Source of the DNA: Chlorokybus atmophyticus
Taxonomy: Eukaryota > Streptophyta > Chlorokybophyceae > Chlorokybales > Chlorokybaceae
NCBI GenBank assembly: GCA_009103225.1
Contig: RHPI01001132.1
Span: 337,985 to 401,984, forward strand
DNA: 64,000 bases
Direction: 5' to 3'
Positions 34,700 through 47,324 of the stretch are shown here, one piece after another. Made by a program: the position numbers and the translations under genes. Under the pieces are notes generated by a model. It was not told the origin of the DNA. It saw only the letters and a program-made list of their open reading frames with translations, and ran no database searches. Position 1 is the first letter of the stretch. Each line of letters begins with the position of its first letter.

Positions 34700-35147
34700 T
34701 GCTACCTCCTCCCTTAGTCCCCTACCCCAACACCGCCGCCGTCAGGGCTGCTGTCGGAACAAAAGATCCTTTGACTATGGCGGCGGCTGTGTTAGCAGTG
34801 CCGCCATACGGCTGATATCCACATAACACTCATGTCTCATGTCGATATTAGTGTTACAGATAAATAACACGATATTATGGCCTTAACATTAGGTTAACAG
34901 CCCTAATACGACTTAATTGGTTGTATTTACCCGTTGGGCCCCTTATTTAATTATAAATAAGAGCGGGGAACCTCTATAGAGGTAGCACTCCATTACATTA
35001 CCCCCCATTTAGGTTTTAGTGTCCCCATTGAAGGGCCAGCAAATCCCCATTACGAGCACTGAAGACCCAAGCAGTGAGAGAATCATGGCCGAAGCGGTAA
35101 AGATGTCTGCTTGCACCCTTTCACCGTCCGCGTGTGGACATAGCACT
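34700..35147 (-). repeat. Possible remnant 3' LTR of a Ty3 chromovirus
   Basis: On the minus strand the chromodomain frame ends at 35148. Beyond it lies a purine run (AAATGGGGGG, near 35,010) of the kind that primes plus-strand synthesis, then TGTAATGG and an AT-rich stretch with a TATA-like TTATTTATAATTAAATAA (34,938-34,965). This order fits PPT followed by LTR, but the second LTR is not in the window, so the boundaries are unproven. Confidence 0.35.
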
Positions 35148-35515
35148 TCAGTACCCCCACAAAATTTCTTGGCAATTGGTAAGATTCCTTTCGGGCTCCC
35201 ATGTCTTGTGCTCAACATCATACCCTTTCCATTTCACCAAGTAAGACGGCGCCCGTTTGTGTCGTGGCTTACGGTAACTTGGAATTGCTTCCACCTCATA
35301 CTTAAAAACATCGTCGCCATCCACTGCAACAGGGGGTGGAGGAGGTTGAACCCGACCGTCAGAACGGTACGATTTCAATACACCCACATCAAACACATTG
35401 TGAATGCATATCGGCTTTAGCAAGTCTAAGCGATAAGCGTGAGTGCCGACCCGATCAGTAACTCTATAAGGGCCTATCCAGCGAGGGAAAAACTTGCAGG
35501 TTCCCACTCCCTTGA
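35148..35515 (-). pseudogene. Ty3 chromovirus fragment: integrase C terminus plus chromodomain
   Basis: The frame starts within the GPY/F module of a Ty3-type integrase (FFPRWIGPYRVTDRVG, then AYRLDL and HNVFDVGVLK) and ends in a chromodomain (YEVEAIPSYR, then SYLVKWKGYDVEHKTWEPE). Chromodomains of chromoviruses direct integration to methylated histone. Sequence upstream of 35,515 on this strand is unrelated, so the element is truncated to its tail. This is a different Ty3 lineage from the PHD-bearing element at 45-53 kb. Confidence 0.85.
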
Positions 35516-36000
35516 TGGATATGTTTTTTCATTTTTTGAGCACCGAACAGCCCGCATCGTGGTTGGCCTCTCTACGATCATCAGCTTGGGCTCATCAGCT
35601 TGGGCTTTTTGTCTGATCTACACTGCGAGCAGACAATCCTTTGCTAACGCTAACCTATCCTGCATGGCCGAAGCCATCTCGTGCGCTGCTTTTGTTCAGC
35701 TGTCAGCTGAGCAGTGTGCATGCCGTCTGCTGTGTGTCCCGTTCTTCTGGCCTGACTTCAGCTGAAACATCTTAGTTGCATTGTTGAAAGTGGGCATGGT
35801 GGCTACGCAGTGCGTTTGTTTATTGTAACCGTGTGCTTTTGGCATCATGTCACTGTTAGCGAGTGCGTACCGTACAACAACATTGACTTGTTGGAGTTTA
35901 TTTAAACAAAATAATATTGCCCAGCTTGCATGTGCCTAGTTCACATTGCTTATCACTTGGTGCTAGCGGCAGGACTTGTTTTTTTTCTTTAAACCGCAAA
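35516..36000. other. Non-coding spacer between the Ty3 fragment and LINE copy 1
   Basis: No domain recognised. A 14-bp direct duplication (CTCATCAGCTTGGG) occurs near 35,577-35,607. Confidence 0.5.
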
Positions 36001-36235
36001 CATGTTTATTATTATAAGATACAGAGTGTCAGGCAGTAAAATCACACAGGATATGAAGCAATGCAAGAACAAAGTTGAATTTAAGGAGTGAAGAAGAAGT
36101 TAATGCCTACGTTTGGAGGGGATAACCATTATCCCCGTTGAACGGTGCAGAGAACATTGCACGAGGCCCTGAAGTCTTGAAAACATTGAAGTGCTGCTGC
36201 TCTCTTTCCATCTTTCTCCGGAGTCGTGCAGACAA

Positions 36236-39200
36236 CTAGCCGGTCATCTTTTGAGTCTGCTCTGCATGGCATCTAGTCTGAAGGGCTGCGTACGGTTCCA
36301 ATGAGTCATAACGGCATGCGCACCTAAAGCACCGGATTGACCATAGTGTAAGGGAGTGAACAGCCTGCCAAAGTAAGTGGAATGCCGAGGATGAAGTGCG
36401 AGATCCTATGCCAAAGATAATAGAAACATGAGAGAAGTCCAAGGTGAAGCCCATGCAGCGGAGAAGATCAGCTATCCATGACTAGTGGCTGTAAGAGAGA
36501 GGGCAGTGAACGAAGAGGTGTAATGTAGTCTTCATGCCCGGAGTGAGACAAGTCATACATCTGGGATCGAGCCTTAAATGCTGCAATTTGTCTCCTGTAT
36601 ACAGTGCTCCTTGGGCAATCCGCCACATAAGAGAGCGTTGCTTGCCGGTAGCTGCAAATTTATGGATGGACCTCCAGATCTGCAGCTACGGCAAGGAAGG
36701 TGCAAGAAGCAGCCATTTTGGGAAGGCAGGAACCAGAGGGAGAGAGCGTGCACTCAGTGATCTATAGCCCGATTTTAAAGCATACTCGCACGAGGTGAGC
36801 GGAAAGATAATTGGGCTGCGGGATGGCCAGTTCACCTTAGCAGGGTCGCAGTGAAGATCTGCAAGTGGAGAGCATCCGACTACCTGGCAGAGTAAATACC
36901 TCTGCTTTGGCGGGAGAGCCAGCCAGTTAGGCGAGTTAATTGCTGGTCGAACTCTCCACCGGAGGGGCGCGGGAATAACTCTCACTTTGCATAGGGTGTG
37001 AGAGGTAGATGAGAGAGTGGCGAGTTCTCCAAACACCGCTGGCAGGACTCCGCACCGCCTAGTGAGAAGAGGATGCCTACGCTTTGTGCGCGGGAGGATG
37101 CTTCTACTAGAAAGACTTGGCGAAGCGTTCCTGTCTGATTAAAACTCCCCTACCATTCTGCAGGTTTAGAAAGCCCGGAACCTGCTGACAACATGGACGG
37201 CCATGAAGCCGGCATAGGTGACCACAGGGAGAGCAACCCTGCAGATGTGTTGTAGGGGAACCCGGTAACAGAGTTGCGCTAGGGTGTAAGGCTTACGGAG
37301 AATGTCATCCCACAAGTCAGCAACTCTTAAGAAGCCTACGCAGGCCCGGGCCCGAAACCGCTGTTTGGAAGGGCCGGAACCCAGCACCTTGCCTCTGGCA
37401 TTTTGAATGTGTGGATTGAAGAAGAGAGGTTGGCGGAAAATTTTGTCGTAGTTGGTCGTATGGTGACGTTCTTAAGGGCACACGTCCTGCCAAGATTTAA
37501 GAATGAAGCGCCCATGGGCAGGGGGACTCTAGTGTGATCTTGAAGACCCGAAGAGTGAAGAGCTGCTGCAGGGGGCAGCCATTGGATTTGCGGGAACTTT
37601 GGGTCTATCACCCATGTCTTGAGATGGTGGAAGCCAAGCTCTTTCCATGGCGCCCAAGTTGCATCTAACAAACGTGATGCCCATTTCGCCATAAATGCTT
37701 TGGTTTAAAGTATCGGGTCTAGGATGCCAAGGCCCCCGTCTTATTTGGGGAGGCACACAACATCCCACCTGACACGGCCACTAGATGCAGGTGGAGCATC
37801 TGAAGAAGAGGACCAGAGCATTTGTGTGTGGGATCGTTTGAGAGTTTTCAAGTCAGCAGCTGAAGGCACTGAGACCGCTGCTATATACAACAAGCTGGAA
37901 AGGATGGATTGGTTTGCTATTATCGCTCTACCTAGCAGGGAGAGATAATGCTTGGACCACAAGTTCAATCTAAGTTGGACCTTCTTTAGGACAGCTTAAA
38001 TCTTGAAAGAACTGATTCTATTGAAGAGACAGCCCCAAGGGCACCCCTAGCAGTGTCGTGGCTTCTCCTTGGGGAATGCAGCGAATACCCCAAGCAGGAG
38101 GAGGTGCTTCAGAGCAGCTCTGCGAGACCAAGAAGTATGCCTACTGACTTGTAAGTCTGTAGGCAGTCTGCATATATGCAAACTGAGGACGGAGTCGGAG
38201 GCTAGGCAATAGTCATCCATCAGAAGGGTGAATGCAGGATTTGAGTCATCATCTGTACAAATCAGCACTGCCATGTCGTCTGCAAAGGAGAAGTACCTTA
38301 TCTTCAGCTCTCCCTGGACTTCCACTAAGGAAGGATCGTCATTAATAGGAAGCTCCAGGCCTTTGCAAGGGCTAGCCTTGAGGAGAGCACCCAATGCTTT
38401 TGTAGCTAATGCAAAGAGAGCAGGAGCCAAAGGACAGCCTTGCCTTACACTCCATTATAGTGAAAACTCTGAGGAAAGGAAGCCGTTGATAAGCACTAAG
38501 CTACTGCCTCCACCATTCAAGACACGGACCCAACTCCTGAATGTGGCGGGGAAGCCTTGTGCTTGTAGAATGCTGTCAATGAAGTTCCAGTCCAAGCGAT
38601 TCAAGGCTTTTTCAAAATCCAACCGAAAAAAGGGCAACTCGTTGCTGAGAGTCAAACGCATACTGCATAAAGTCAAGGGCAGTGAGGACATTGTCTAGGA
38701 TGTACCTATTTTTGACAAAACGTTTTTACTCCATTGCCAAAACTTTTGGTAGGAGAGGGGAGAGGCGTGCTGCAAGTGCTTTTTTTAGATTAGTGTAGTG
38801 TAGCGGGAGAAGAGTGATTGGTCTCAAGTTGCGCAAATCCCATGTGTCACCCTGTTTGTGGGAAAGCGTGATGACTCCCACTCGTTGTGTAACACCCAAA
38901 GTTTCTTGTTTAAGAATTTCCTCACAAAAGACACTGTAGGCTTCCCCGATGATAGGCCAAGCGAGCTATCAGGCCATCCTTGCCAAGGCTTTTCTCCGGA
39001 GACATAGATAAAAGAGCAGAGTGTGACTCTGATGTAGAGATAGGTACACTCAACAAATCTGCCTTGGCTTGAGATACAACAGGAGAGACAGCCTCTACAC
39101 CTCCGTAACGCTCTAGACCTGTTTGCTGCGGGGGTGTTCGCGCTTGTGAACAGGTGTTGGTAAAACGCTTCAATAGCAACCAAGATGTCTGAAGAATTCA

Positions 39201-40400
39201 CTAAGGGTGGGGAGTGGACCACAACAGAATGACTGAGAGCCCGCAATGTACAAGAGAATTTCATGTTCTTTTCCAAAGAGAAAAAGAATTTTGTCATACG
39301 CTCACCTTCTAACCTCCAGCGACTGTTGAAGCGTATGGCAGCACCTTCTAGTGACTTCTCCTTTAGCCCGCGTATACGCAGTAGAAGGTCTTTGCGGTCA
39401 TGATGAAGACGCAGGTGGTCAGGTGATCTTATTAGAGCTTGCTCCCGGAGTGGGCCACGTCCATAAGCAATTGCCGCAGCATAAGATGCTGTTGCGAAGC
39501 TGCAGCCTTGCGACGTGTCTGATGTTGCTTTGCCAAAACTGCAATCAATTTCAAGCTTTTTTTTGAACCGCGTGATGTAGGCCCTGCCAGTTGGAGCCAA
39601 GGGTTGTCTTATAAGCTGCTAATTAGCTGCCAGAGTTCCTCCAAGTCAGAGAGCAACAGATGGGATCATTACGAAGTGCCGGGTCAATCTTCCAGGAGCT
39701 AGGTCCCCTAAGTGTAGATGAGGTTGGTGTGATAGTGAGGAGCACTGGCTTGTAATCAGAAAGGGGAGATTCTTCTACTAGAACCCTAGTAGTAGATACC
39801 AAGGTGTGTAGGGAAGAAGAAAAATACACACGATCTAAGCGAGCCCCTCTCCACTTCGTGCCCTCGCGGTGGTTGTCCCATGAATACACTCTCTCCATAG
39901 GAGACAGAGCTCAAAAGGTGTCTTCTATATCCTTCTCCGTGACAAAGTCAAGTAGCGAAGGTGAGGAAGAGTCGTGATCACCGCGGTGAGAGCGATCCAA
40001 TAATTAGTCACAGACTATGTTCCAATCGCCGCCTATAAGATACCAATCTGCTTGAGGCAAGGCTTTTTATGTTGTGGTGAAGAATTCCTCTAGTTTATGA
40101 TGAGTGTTTGGGGCATAGACTGAAATTATAAGGATAGTGCCACCACTCCAACGCAGCTTGAGCCAACAATGTCTGGCAAGGTATGCGATTCCACTGATGA
40201 CCATTCGTGCGGGAATCGAATGGAGACTCCACCCTTGCTACCTGTAGCATGAGACGAAATAGAGGCGCCTTCTTGGAATTTGCATAGCCAGGCTGCTTCT
40301 GAGGTAGAGTCAAGTTTAGTTCCCTACAGCAGTAAACACATATTACATGGGTTGCCCTATGAACGCAGTCTTAATATTGACACAGGCTGTTTGCTGACTC
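36236..40400 (-). pseudogene. LINE copy 1 ORF2: endonuclease, reverse transcriptase, C-terminal domain
   Basis: Endonuclease signatures are WYLIGGDWN (near 40,040; family GGDFN) and SDYKPVLLTI (near 39,750; family SDH). RT signatures are LRNLRPITLL (near 38,810), FFRLDFEKALNRLDWNFID (near 38,620), VRQGCPLAPALFALA (near 38,430) and the catalytic FADDMAVL (38,280). The C-terminal region has NLWSKHYLSLLGRAIIANQ (near 37,960) and a His/Cys end near 36,500. At least ten stops or shifts break it, so it cannot make an active protein. Confidence 0.88.
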
Positions 40401-41614
40401 CAGACAGTGACCTGTTGTAGATAAGCCCTCGTAAATTCCATAAGTAAAATGAGAGGGGCAAGTTTCTCATTGTTGTGGTCAACAGTCAACGAGGCCCAAG
40501 ACCTCTTGCAACGTGGTGTCATGCCTGTCTGGCAGAGGGAGCTGAAGCTCTTCAACCAGCGAAGAATCTGTAAGTTTTGGAGGGGTCCCAAACTAAAGAG
40601 CATGTGTGCGCAAGGCTCTTACCAAAAAGGCGGAGGTAGGGTTGAGAAGTGTCTCAAAGTCTCCTTGCACTGCGAACAGCTTGGGAAGATGAAGCTAAAG
40701 AGAGTCCGCTCTCTCTGATCTGTTCGGGCAGGAGGAGTCTTGCGCTGACATCCAGGCGCCAACCTAAAGTTTTGTCGAGTGCGGGAGGCCTTCTTGCTTT
40801 ATGGCGTCACACAGGACAGAAAGATGCTGTAGGCCAATGTTTTGTCTCATATTTTTCGGGTAATCAAGGTCCAGAGAAGAAAAAGCGGAGGACTGCACGT
40901 CAACGTCATCCTCAGCCAACAGCGGAGTAGTTGGCAGGTCAAAGGGGTAAGGTGAGTGTTGAGAAGTGCGCTTAACTCCTAGCCACCAAGCCGCTGCCGA
41001 ACATCTCAATGAGAGCACTAGAAGTTGGGGGTTTGTGGTTGTGGACAAGGGAGATTTCGATGGGGAAAGGAAACGGGTTCTGACTGTAGGGGGTGATCCG
41101 GCAGCCAAGTTGATATTGTTGCCTTTGGCCCTGTCATCTGTGACAAGTCTAGAATACGCTTCGCTACTGGTCGGCCAATAGTTGCCATTGTTGTGTCCGT
41201 GATTGCAGGTAATATAGTCTCTAGTATTGGAGAGAGCTGCATGTGTGCTTCTTGCCATTGCTTGAAAGCAGGGAAAAGAGTAGTACGTAGAGTTGGTGTG
41301 GCCTGTAGCAGTGGAGCTGAGAAGAAGTTGTTCCCAGTCTGCTCACTTGCAAAGCCGTTGTCCATCCGCACCAACATGTGTATTGTCAAGAGAGGGCATA
41401 AAGGCTAGAAGATACACGATGGAGGAGCGTTTTCCGTCCCCGCACCAGCTGTATGTTGTTAAGGCCGTAGTCAAGTGTCCATCTCTTTTGTAGCAGTGTT
41501 GACCGGAAAGCCAACCTGTTCTAGAGATGCTCTGATGCATTGTCTCAGCCACTCCTCCGCAGAGGCATCAGCAGCAGTCGTCGGTGTTATGCGAGAGATG
41601 TGCATGCCCGAAGT

Positions 41615-43299
41615 TTAGCCGATGTCCGTGAGAAGAACTTTGGGGAGACCAGCTGCTGACAATATCTGGCTGGTGATACATGGCACAATGTAGGCAGCAG
41701 CTATAGGGTTGCCGTCCATTGTCAAGCCTGCTTCTTCGAGTAGGGGTAGGAGCTGGTGTGCAGATTCAGAGTGAGACCGAAGTTGCTCCTGCTCCAGCTT
41801 TGTTGCCTCTACTTCATCCGCCCAGCTTTGGTGCGAGGTAGGAGAGAACATGCTACTCACCGTAGGGGGCGGAGCATGCGCGGGGTCCGGAGGTGAGGGG
41901 TGGGGTGATTGCGGGGAGATAATGTTCTGTTTGTCTCTTTCCGTTGGTCACCAGGCTCCAACCTTCAGGATCTTCTTCCAAAGGCCTTCTTCCTTTAGCT
42001 AGTGCAGTTNNNNNNNNNNNNNNNNNNNNNNNNNNNNNNNNNNNNNNNNNNNNNNNNNNNNNNNNNNNNNNNNNNNNNNNNNNNNNNNNNNNNNNNNNNN
42101 NNNNNNNNNNNNNNNNNNNNNNNNNNNNNNNNNNNNNNNNNNNNNNNNNTGCAAGACTGGAAGAGAGTGGGGCTGAGTCAAGGGGCGTCGTTGTGGTTGG
42201 GTGCAGGGGGTGACGAGGTTGTGGTGGAGGTGTGAATATTGTAGTGATTGGTGATGCAGCTGCCAGCAGAGCTGGAGGGAGGGCATGCTGTGAACTTGCT
42301 CTGTTTACAGCTGTTGTGTTAAGAGGAGGGAGGTGTGGTGCTATACCAGGCGCAAGAGAGACCTGCACTTCGCGGGGGACATACATTTGGCGCTGGACCT
42401 TCTGTTGCACTGCTCAAGGAAGAGACGCACCAGGAGGGGGATTGGCTTTTTCTGTGACTTGCTTGCGGGGAAGCTGGCAGCGAGATCTTGTATGGCCGTC
42501 TTTGCCACAATTGAAGCATCTTGGGGGGGTGGAGGGGGTAATTACATCTATTGTTTAGCTCATCCAATGGTTGTCAACTTGAACGCGGAATGTGACCCTC
42601 TTTAGCGGTGTGACTCTAAGCAGAAGGGTAAAGCAATATCTGGTGCTAGATGTTTCAAAGGGAAAAGCCAGCCCTGACGGTTGAGGGAGAGGAGAGCCAA
42701 GGTAACCAAACCATAGTGGCATGAAGGAAGGGTAATAAGTCCGGACGTAAACCCAAGAAAGAGACCTAAAATCTGGAGGAGTTGGAGTCTTGCCACGGGA
42801 GAACATTAACAGCTTTGCCATTGAATAAAAGAAGGGACTTTTTCTGTGCACAAGCATTGATTTGTGCTGCCCCTGCAGCAGATGTGAAAACACAATGTAA
42901 TTCTCCGGCTTGCATAGGAAAGATGGATGAGAGCAATGAACCACTAACTCCATCCGCACACACCGACTGCAGCCACGCAATTCTCGCACTAATAGCTGAA
43001 TCTAGGTCGGGGGTGAATACGAATGTGAATATTAAGGTGCACGAACGCAGAGCCTCACGCCAATCAACATATGGATTAGGCGAGATGGTAACAGCAAGAT
43101 AATGATCAGCATCTACAGGTGAAACGTCTATCAGATTAGAGCGCGTCTCAAGTAAAGTTGAGTACTCAGCTGGGGTCTTTGGGCCTCCGTTGGAGGCCCC
43201 TCCAGTGGTTGGGGAGATGCCCGGTGTAACGATGCTCGTGCTCACATACACAGCACACAAGTCATACAACACATGTGTGCAGCTGAGCACAATCTTCAC
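41615..43299 (-). pseudogene. LINE copy 1 ORF1, gag-like nucleic-acid-binding protein
   Basis: The N-terminal fold (DWREALRSCTLIFTFVFTP, then ARIAWLQSVCADG and GELHCVFTS) aligns with the copy at 54.6-55.0 kb. A CCHC zinc knuckle, CFNCGKDGHTRSRC, lies near 42,500. A Pro/Ser/Thr-rich linker is interrupted by the N gap, and the C terminus ends at 41,615. Frame shifts separate the parts. Confidence 0.78.
42010..42149. other. Assembly gap (140 N) inside LINE copy 1
   Basis: Run of unknown bases in the low-complexity linker of ORF1. Confidence 0.98.
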
Positions 43300-45718
43300 A
43301 CCGAAACCTTGCCTTCACTCGCGCATGCACGCACGCGTCGAGCGCGCACACGCACACGAACACTACTACTTCTCACGCCAAGCAAGAACGCAGCAGTGTG
43401 CCTTGGACCACAACTCCCTCAAGCATGCACCAGCATACTCACAGCAGAGAGTAGAAAACAAAGTTGGTTGCATTACACAGGGTTTTTCTATTTATACAAG
43501 CACTTAGAAAGAAATAGCCTAATTACCAGGCATTTCATTATTCACTACCAAATCTAAAGGCAGGTCCAAGTGCAGGCTCCCCGCCACGCGCGTTGGGCCT
43601 TCGGCGGCTGTGTGACTGTGCAGTCCGCGTCACCTGGCACTGCACAGCGCGTGTTCAGTCAGCGGCTGTGTCACAACCGCGTGGCAGGTGGGTCACGTCG
43701 CAAAATTAGCTGCTGTCGAGCAGGCCGCAGGCGCGTCGCGCGCGGCAGCAGGGGCAGGCGCCACATGGGCTTAATAAAGCTCATAAAAGCCCTCATCAAG
43801 CCAGCAAAAAAGGCAAAATAAGTACTTTATGTACAATAAAATACAAAAAATGCCCCAGGCTGTTACACCCGGGGAAGGCTTGTTATCTGGATGATGCTCA
43901 TTTCTTACCGACGATGCAGAGTAGTTCCTTGAGGGGGGAGCAAATATCTTGCAGAAGGGCCAGCTTGCAGCTGTGGGTACGATTGTAGAAGAAGAGGGAA
44001 TTCGTCCTGCATCGAGATGATGGCGATTCCTCCTCTATGGATGAGTAAACAGCGGAGTTGCTTACTAAGGTCGGGGGCCTATCTTCTATACACTCCATCG
44101 ACGCAGCGCTGGCCTAGCCAGCGAGCATCATTAGAAAATGCTCTTAAATGCCAAGTTGGGAGCAAATTGCTTAAGCGCGGGGGAAAGCAACTCTGGCCAG
44201 GGTCAGTACACGCACAATCGCAGCTTCACAGCGCTTGGCCAAGACGGCCGCGCTCAGCTCCTGTGCATAGCCTTCGCATAGCACGCATTATCCCTCACCA
44301 CGCCGCCGCCTTTGCCCTAGGAGCAGCGTCGCCGCTGCTGCAACGGTCAGATATAGCCGCTGCACCGCCGTCGCCAGAATACAAACCTAAACCCGCCGTC
44401 GCTCAGCTGGTGGGCAAGCGGCTAGTTTGGGCGGAGCCCAGTCAAGCCCCCTCCCCTTTTACGCCGCCCAGCAGCGACGTTCAGCGGCAGGACTTCTGTT
44501 GCAGCGGTGCCATTGCACATCTTCTATTGTGTTCCTTGTGTGCACGGTGTACAATGCTGCTGTGCACTTACCATGTGTCCCCTGCAGGGTGTATGTGCAG
44601 CCGGAAGAGTTGAAGGTCTAAGCGCCGAGCACCGCAATATTATGACGCGTACAATGGGCCACAGGTGCACATGGTCAGTAAAGTTATTCAATCACGCCCA
44701 TGTCATGCCTATCGCCCAAGCATGCCAGTCGTCATCGGGCATGCCTACAGCGAGACCCTCGCCCGGCTTACCAGCATGGCGACCCGCGCGCGTCACTGAC
44801 CAGTAGCTAGGTCATGTCTCTAGAGTAGCTCATGACCATAGCCTACACAGGCACCGCGCGTAGCTGTACAGTTGTGAGTTCAGTTATAAGTTGGGTTCTA
44901 TATCGAGTGGGGATTTCTTGTGGAAATAGCCTCGATATGACCGTTAGCTTATGTTCTGGACAGTCATGAGTTGACTTGTATAAGTAGGCACAGTGTTCAC
45001 CGGATCAGCTGGTGACACTGTAAGTGAGAAAGCTAAGAGCTTGTGAAGCGACTTGAACTACAAAACACACCGTCCCGGTTCCCAAGAATCCCCTCACCGT
45101 GTGAGAGCCTGTGCATGTTCTTGTGCACTGTGCTTATCTTTGCTGTGAGCTTTGTGTACTTGGTCGTGGTGTGCTTGTTGGCATCAGTCAAGGCATAGCA
45201 TCCACGTGTTGCTTGCTCATTCACCTCACTTAACAGTGTAAATTCTCTTCCACTCATGCAAAAACCTGTGTAAACAGCACTACCTATAGTAGTGGCTTGT
45301 TGACTTATAGTGTCACCCTCTTTGCTCAAGTGAGTGTAGTTGCAGGCTGTACATCAGCATCGCAATCTGTAGTTGTACACATCGCAGTGCATTGTTGTCA
45401 CCGTCATCGCATAGCGCGCACAAGCGCTAGTGTGTTGGGTGATAGCAGCATTGGAGATCCCATTGTAGAGCACAAACACTCTACCTTTCATCCACTTTCA
45501 CCATCGCATCAGCTGTATGAGCAGGCCCACCCCTTTCTCGCCAATAGAAGAAGGGAACTCCAACAGCTGGAGCCCAACCTCCAACCTTACCTACGAGCGC
45601 GCAAGTGAAGGGAGCGATTACCGTAGCAGCAGAGGCTCACGCCCCGTCTCCGGCTTCACCTCCTCTCACTCCTTGACAACGAGCATCTCCACCACCGTCG
45701 GACAGTGACGACGAGGAG
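43300..45718. other. Spacer and 5' leader/LTR region before the Ty3 element
   Basis: No host gene recognised. 43560-43830 is GC-rich with a short basic frame. 44190-44630 has a plus-strand frame of unclear nature (SPEYKPKPAVAQLVGKRLVW). From about 44,850 the sequence resembles an LTR or leader: TATATCGAG, TATAAGTAGG at 44,977, and no long frame until gag. Neither an LTR pair nor a primer-binding site could be fixed. Confidence 0.4.
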
Positions 45719-47324
45719 ATGGAGCCTTCCAGCTCAACCAACTCCCTACGCTTCTCCGGACGCCCTGGCACCACCTCATTTGACGAGTTCATCATCAAGT
45801 TCCACTCCAAGATGCGGCAGCAAGCCTTAAAGAGCAAGGACTGGACAGATGAGGTATCGTTTCATGTGTCCGCTCAATACCTTGATCACGAAGCACATGA
45901 TGTGTGGAAGTCCGTCGCTGAGTTGCACAAGATTGATGGCTATGGCGAACTGGCCAGCACAATATCCTCCACGTCACTGCATAGCCCATCGGTTACTGTC
46001 CCTGTAGCAGCGGCCCCACTAGCCTCAGTCACGGGTCTCACTCTAGCTGCAGCCATGGAGAAGGCAGAGAATGAAGAAGTTGAGGTGGTAGTGGCCTCAT
46101 TGACTCCTGCAGAGATCGAAAGCAAGAAGGCCGAGCGCCGGATCAGGATACTCAACCGCACCGCTGCCATCATCAGGGAGCAACAAGAGGAGCAGCAAGC
46201 TGCAGCGTTGGAGATGGGTACGCCCCTGCTACCAACACCGAACTCGCGTTCTCCAGTTGGAGGCAGGTGTTTTCACCCTCGGCTCAGTGGCATTGCGTGC
46301 ACCCGCGCTTACGGTGGGCGCGGTCATGTCGGACTCCTCGTTGAAGGACCTCTACGCCGCACTCCGGCGCACCTTCCCACCTCAAACCAACAGCAAGGTG
46401 GAGGAGTTGAGGCGTTTTCAACGGAAGCCCAACAAGGACCCTCTCCGACTGTATTCACGGTTGGAAGGGTTGCTTAAAAACACTGACTACAAGATCGTCA
46501 GTGAGGAGGCGGCAGCAGTGGTGTATGTGGCCGAGTTGGATCCCACCCTGAGCGAGTCCACGCGCCTGACGCTGAACTACAGCAGGCCCCTCGGCTACAC
46601 CCTCAAGGAAGCTTTCGAGACTGCACAAGCCATCCACAAGCGCGCAGTGTATGAGAAAGCGGTGCTGGACACCAACCGCAGTGCCTCGCGGCCTATGGCA
46701 GGCACAAGTGCAGAGCCTCTTCTGCGGGACCGCAGCCGAGAGCCGCAAGGTATCCACAACAAGGATAAACGGCCAGCTCATGCTGCCCTTGTGGCTCCAG
46801 TGCTGTGCCACCGGTGTGGTCGACATGGCCACTACCAAAAGGAGTGCACCCAAGATTACGGCAACCTTGTGTGCGACTACTGCCACAAGACGGGACACTT
46901 GGAGACAGTATGCTGGCTCAAGTTCCCTGAGCTGCGGCCCTCTATTGGTTACAACAACGGCAACAACGATGTTGGCTACCGCGGCAACAACAACAACAAC
47001 AACAACGTGGGCTACAACAACATCAACCACGCTGGCGGCTACAACAACAGCAACAACGCTGGTGGTCGCAACAATGGCAACAACGCTGGTGGCCACAACC
47101 CCAACAACAACAACAACGCTGGGGCCCGCAAGGAAGAAGCTGGCTACAAAGGGATAAACCGCCCTCCACAGCACAAAGGACCTGAGGGACGTCCTCGCGC
47201 TGGAGCTGCTGCTATAAAGGCACCAACCAATCCACCAGCTATTGTCCAAGTGGCAGCCCTGATGGCGCGTGGCACAGCTGGAGGGGAACAAGGAGCAGGA
47301 CTATCAAGCCTGCTATGCTGCTAG
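45719..47324 (+). pseudogene. Ty3 element gag (capsid/nucleocapsid), frameshifted
   Basis: The first frame (45,719 to about 46,230) starts MEPSSSTNSLRFSGRPGTTS and has a Glu-rich helical segment. The capsid core is in another frame (46,257-47,324): LKDLYAALRRTFPPQTNSK, then LRLYSRLEGLL and SESTRLTLNY, the retrotransposon gag fold. Two CCHC zinc knuckles follow: CHRCGRHGHYQKEC and CDYCHKTGHLETVC. Then an Asn/Gly-rich tail is built from AACAAC repeats (46,950-47,130). A shift between about 46,215 and 46,257 separates the two parts. The protein would package element RNA. Confidence 0.8.

Larger units (their letters stand above)
36000..43300 (-). mobile_element. LINE copy 1, near full-length but decayed non-LTR retrotransposon
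   Basis: Reading on the minus strand it has the order of an L1-like element: ORF1 with a CCHC knuckle (43.3-41.6 kb), an apurinic-type endonuclease (about 41.4-39.6 kb), reverse transcriptase (39.6-38.0 kb) and a long C-terminal region (38.0-36.2 kb). Stops and frame shifts occur throughout. A 140-N gap (42010-42149) interrupts ORF1. A clear poly(A) tail was not identified; the 3' end is placed by loss of coding similarity. Confidence 0.85.

Noticed and set aside
34909-34925. TAATACGACTTAATTGG resembling the start of a phage T7 promoter
   Set aside because: Only the first half matches, it lies in an AT-rich retroelement remnant, and no phage context exists.
44017-44621. Plus-strand frame with Pro-rich sequence and a possible spliced C terminus (VYVQPEELKV)
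   Set aside because: No family recognised, no clear start or exon partner; composition is compatible with chance.
47269-47324. Programmed frameshift between gag and the downstream frame
   Set aside because: No slippery site or downstream structure could be shown, and the element has other evident damage.
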